Assembly (NCBI GenBank): GCA_023390785.1 | Contig: JAEWCE010000313.1 | Location: forward strand, 1-7,726 | Direction of reading: 5' to 3' | Length of the DNA stretch: 7,726 nt | Source of the DNA: Pseudomonadota bacterium | Lineage (GTDB): Bacteria; Pseudomonadota; Alphaproteobacteria; Rhizobiales; Devosiaceae | In this document: positions 5,965 to 7,726 of the stretch, piece after piece | Numbering within the stretch: position 1 is the first letter of the stretch | Layout: every line of letters starts with the position of its first letter | The notes under the pieces: generated by a model | Databases searched by the model: none | What the model saw: the letters and a program-made list of their open reading frames with translations, nothing else | Told to the model about the DNA's origin: nothing | Translations under genes and position numbers: made by a program

Positions 5965-6873
5965 TCAGGCCACCAGCTTCAGTTGCGGGCGGGTATCGAT
6001 GGCGTGCTGGATGATGGCGGAGACCTTCTTGCGCTCCTCGCCTTCGAGGGTGAGGCGCGGGGCGCGTACCCACTCGCTGCCTTCGCCGGTCATCTGGTTG
6101 GCGAGCTTGATGTACTGGACAAGCTTGGTCGCCACGTCGAGATGCAGCAGGGGCATGAACCAGCGGTAGAGCTCGACCGCCTCGGCCACCTTGTTGGCTT
6201 TGGCGAGCTTGTAGAGCTGCACGGCCTCGCGCGGGAAGGAGTTGGCGAGACCGGACACCCAGCCGACGGCGCCGAACAGCGAATTTTCGAGGAACAGGTC
6301 GTCGACGCCCGAAACGATGGCGTAGCGGTCGCCGAGACGATTGATCATGTCGGTGATGCGGCGGCTGTCGTGGCTAGATTCCTTGACCGCAACGATGTTC
6401 TTCTCACTGGCGAGCTCGGCGAAATCCTCGGGCTTGAGGTCGACCTTGTAGGCCACATGATTGTTGTAGATCATGATCGGCAGGTCGGTGTTGCGGGCCA
6501 GAGTGCGGAAGTGGTTGATGCTCTCGCGCGCGTCGGTCTGGTAGACCATGGTGGGCAGCGCCATGATGCCCGAGGCGCCGGCCTTGCCCATGCGGTTCGC
6601 GGCCTCGATGGCGAGCCTGGTTGTGTACTCGGCAACGCCGGCAACGACGGGGACGCGGCCCTTCACCGCCTTCACCGCGGCGGCGACGACGTCGGCCTTT
6701 TCCTCGGGCGCCAGCGAGGAATTCTCGCCGAGCGTGCCGAGCATGACGAAGCCCTCGCAGCCGGCGCTCAGGCAGGAATCGATGTGCCGGGCGGTTGCCT
6801 CCAAATCGAGATCGCCATTCTGCTTCATCTCGGTCATCAATGCGGGGATGACGCCGCGCCAGGTGAGTGTCAT
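5965..6873 (-). CDS. Delta1-pyrroline-4-hydroxy-2-carboxylate deaminase (dihydrodipicolinate synthase/NAL family)
   Basis: This is a 302-residue TIM-barrel class I lyase. The Schiff-base lysine is Lys164 in VAVKESS (161-167), and the conserved tyrosine is Tyr136 in IMIYNN. GTLGEN (46-51) replaces the GTTGE loop of true dihydrodipicolinate synthase. After Tyr136 the sequence runs NNHVAYKVD instead of the PSRT-type segment whose Arg binds aspartate semialdehyde, which argues against lysine biosynthesis. The inferred reaction is deamination and dehydration of delta1-pyrroline-4-hydroxy-2-carboxylate to alpha-ketoglutarate semialdehyde. The next two genes encode the dehydrogenase and epimerase that make its substrate, which supports this. 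The ATG at 6873 has a good AAGGA (6882-6886) eight bases upstream. It is the first gene of the operon and sits 33 bp from a divergent reductase. A 2-keto-3-deoxy sugar acid aldolase or dehydratase is a weaker alternative. Confidence 0.88.
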   Translation of the reverse strand: MTLTWRGVIPALMTEMKQNGDLDLEATARHIDSCLSAGCEGFVMLGTLGENSSLAPEEKADVVAAAVKAVKGRVPVVAGVAEYTTRLAIEAANRMGKAGASGIMALPTMVYQTDARESINHFRTLARNTDLPIMIYNNHVAYKVDLKPEDFAELASEKNIVAVKESSHDSRRITDMINRLGDRYAIVSGVDDLFLENSLFGAVGWVSGLANSFPREAVQLYKLAKANKVAEAVELYRWFMPLLHLDVATKLVQYIKLANQMTGEGSEWVRAPRLTLEGEERKKVSAIIQHAIDTRPQLKLVA

Positions 6874-6906
6874 ATCGGAAGTCCTTCAGTGTGCAGGGAG
6901 TGAGAC
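6874..6906. promoter_or_regulatory. 33-bp divergent intergenic region with both ribosome binding sites
   Basis: Only 33 bases separate the start codons of the minus-strand catabolic operon (6873) and the plus-strand ProC-like gene (6907). The space holds AAGGA for the minus gene (6882-6886) and AGGGAG for the plus gene (6895-6900). There is no room for two complete promoters, so at least one must lie inside the opposite coding region. I could not identify convincing -35/-10 boxes or an operator. Confidence 0.6.
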
Positions 6907-7671
6907 ATGCGGATCGGTTTCATTGGAACGGGCACGATTTCTGCAGCCGTGATCGAGGGCTTGCAGTCGCTGCCGGAAGTGCCCGAGATCGTGGTTTCGC
7001 CGCGCTCGGAGGGAACGTCGCTGGCGCTGGCGGCCAAATTCCGGAAGGTGAGCCGCGCCGGCTCGAACGCCGAGGTGGCCAGGGCCGACATCGTGTTCCT
7101 CGGCATGCGCCCAGTACATCTCGACGAGGCGATGGCGGGCATAAGCTTCGAGAGGGGCCAGATCGTGGCGAGCATGGTGGCCGGCTTCGGGCTGGCCGAA
7201 ATCAAGGCGCGCTGGCCGCAGGCGACGGCGTGCCGCTTCGTGCCCCTGCCCGGCATCGCGCGCGGCGTGGGGCCGATGGCGACGTATCCCGCGGTGCCCG
7301 AGATCGTGAAATTGATGGCGCCGCTCGGCGACCTGTTCGTCGTGCCGGACGAGGCGCGGCTGCAGTTCGGCGGGCTCAGCGCCTTCATGTCGAGCTATTT
7401 CGAGCTGCAGCGGGCGCTGATCGATGTCGGCACCAGCGCCGGGCTCAGCCAGACGGATGCGCGCGGGTACGTGGTGTCGTTGCTGGGCATGTTGGCGGAC
7501 ACCGCCAGCCACACACCCGCGCAGTCGTTCGACGCGCTGGTCGAGGCGCACCAGACCAAGGGCGGCCTCAACGAGCGGGTGCGCGCCGAGCTGCTGAGCA
7601 AGGGCTGGTTCGACGTTCCCGGCGTGGCGATGCGGGCAACGACGGGACTGGGGTACAAGACCCTGGGGTGA
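6907..7671 (+). CDS. Pyrroline-5-carboxylate reductase-like (ProC family) NAD(P)-dependent reductase
   Basis: This 254-residue protein has an N-terminal Rossmann fold, with IGFIGTGTIS (3-12) as the nucleotide loop and DIVFLGMRPVHL (61-72) at the position of the ProC VKP segment. A helical C-terminal half follows, as in the P5C reductase dimerisation domain. FVPLPGIARGVGP (111-123) replaces the usual MPNTPA-type motif, and QTKGGLNE (216-223) replaces the C-terminal SPGGTT motif. It is therefore a divergent member, and the substrate is uncertain. Next to a hydroxyproline cluster it may reduce a pyrroline carboxylate (delta1-pyrroline-5-, -2- or hydroxylated forms), but this is inference. The ATG at 6907 follows AGGGAG (6895-6900) at good spacing. 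It is transcribed away from the operon. The last 55 bases of the window (7672-7726) show no further gene. Confidence 0.75.
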   Translation: MRIGFIGTGTISAAVIEGLQSLPEVPEIVVSPRSEGTSLALAAKFRKVSRAGSNAEVARADIVFLGMRPVHLDEAMAGISFERGQIVASMVAGFGLAEIKARWPQATACRFVPLPGIARGVGPMATYPAVPEIVKLMAPLGDLFVVPDEARLQFGGLSAFMSSYFELQRALIDVGTSAGLSQTDARGYVVSLLGMLADTASHTPAQSFDALVEAHQTKGGLNERVRAELLSKGWFDVPGVAMRATTGLGYKTLG

Positions 7672-7726
7672 TAGCGCACCGGCGTCCTCTCGTGAGCGGG
7701 CTCGTTTGAGGGTCGCGAGCCGATAG

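Noticed and set aside
5957..6073. Longer start (ATG at 6073) for the FAD dehydrogenase
   Set aside because: The 39 extra residues are Arg/Pro-rich, lie over the deaminase C terminus and would push the FAD-binding motif away from the N terminus, where the family has it.
5983..6903. Plus-strand open frame of 306 codons opposite the deaminase, ending just before the ProC-like gene
   Set aside because: It mirrors the deaminase gene along nearly its full length and has no domain signature. The long open frame is explained by GC-rich third positions.
7699..7721. Possible terminator hairpin after the ProC-like gene (ggctcg with cgagcc, 11-base loop)
   Set aside because: The stem is only 6 bp, no T-run follows, and the window ends five bases later. 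It cannot be told from chance in GC-rich sequence.

Overview
The window reads as a chromosomal segment of a GC-rich alphaproteobacterium, most likely in the Hyphomicrobiales (rhizobial/Devosia-like). This rests on the GC-rich third codon positions, the frequent GTG starts, the family composition, and an intergenic palindrome of a kind common in that group. The taxonomic placement is inference. Coding density is very high, and no gap between genes exceeds 181 bp.

Layout. Six genes on the minus strand, read from right to left, form a compact operon for hydroxyproline catabolism: a dihydrodipicolinate-synthase-family deaminase (6873 to 5965), an FAD D-amino-acid dehydrogenase (5956 to 4718), 4-hydroxyproline 2-epimerase (4705 to 3704), an enolase-superfamily cis-3-hydroxy-L-proline dehydratase (3522 to 2419), a proline-racemase-family trans-3-hydroxy-L-proline dehydratase (2422 to 1388) and an Ldh2-family delta1-pyrroline-2-carboxylate reductase (1391 to 381). 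A 140-bp imperfect palindrome (3543-3682) divides the operon into a 4-hydroxyproline half and a 3-hydroxyproline half. Downstream on the same strand is the 5' end of dusA (tRNA-dihydrouridine synthase A), cut by the window edge. Divergent from the operon, only 33 bp away, is a plus-strand ProC-like reductase (6907-7671).

How the genes work together (inferred from known families). Trans-4-hydroxy-L-proline is epimerised to cis-4-hydroxy-D-proline, oxidised to delta1-pyrroline-4-hydroxy-2-carboxylate, and deaminated to alpha-ketoglutarate semialdehyde. The dehydrogenase that would finish the route to alpha-ketoglutarate is not in the window. The trans-3- and cis-3-hydroxy-L-proline isomers are each dehydrated to delta1-pyrroline-2-carboxylate by two unrelated enzymes, and the Ldh2-family reductase converts that to L-proline. 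The cell could therefore use three hydroxyproline isomers, as would be released from collagen-like or plant and microbial peptides.

The order 4HypE, enolase-superfamily dehydratase, t3LHypD matches what I recall being described for Labrenzia aggregata, so the core system is probably known. The less expected points are the Ser/Thr catalytic pair in the trans-3-hydroxyproline dehydratase, the palindrome inside the operon, and the unassigned ProC-like reductase. No transporter, regulator, mobile element, RNA gene or CRISPR array is visible.
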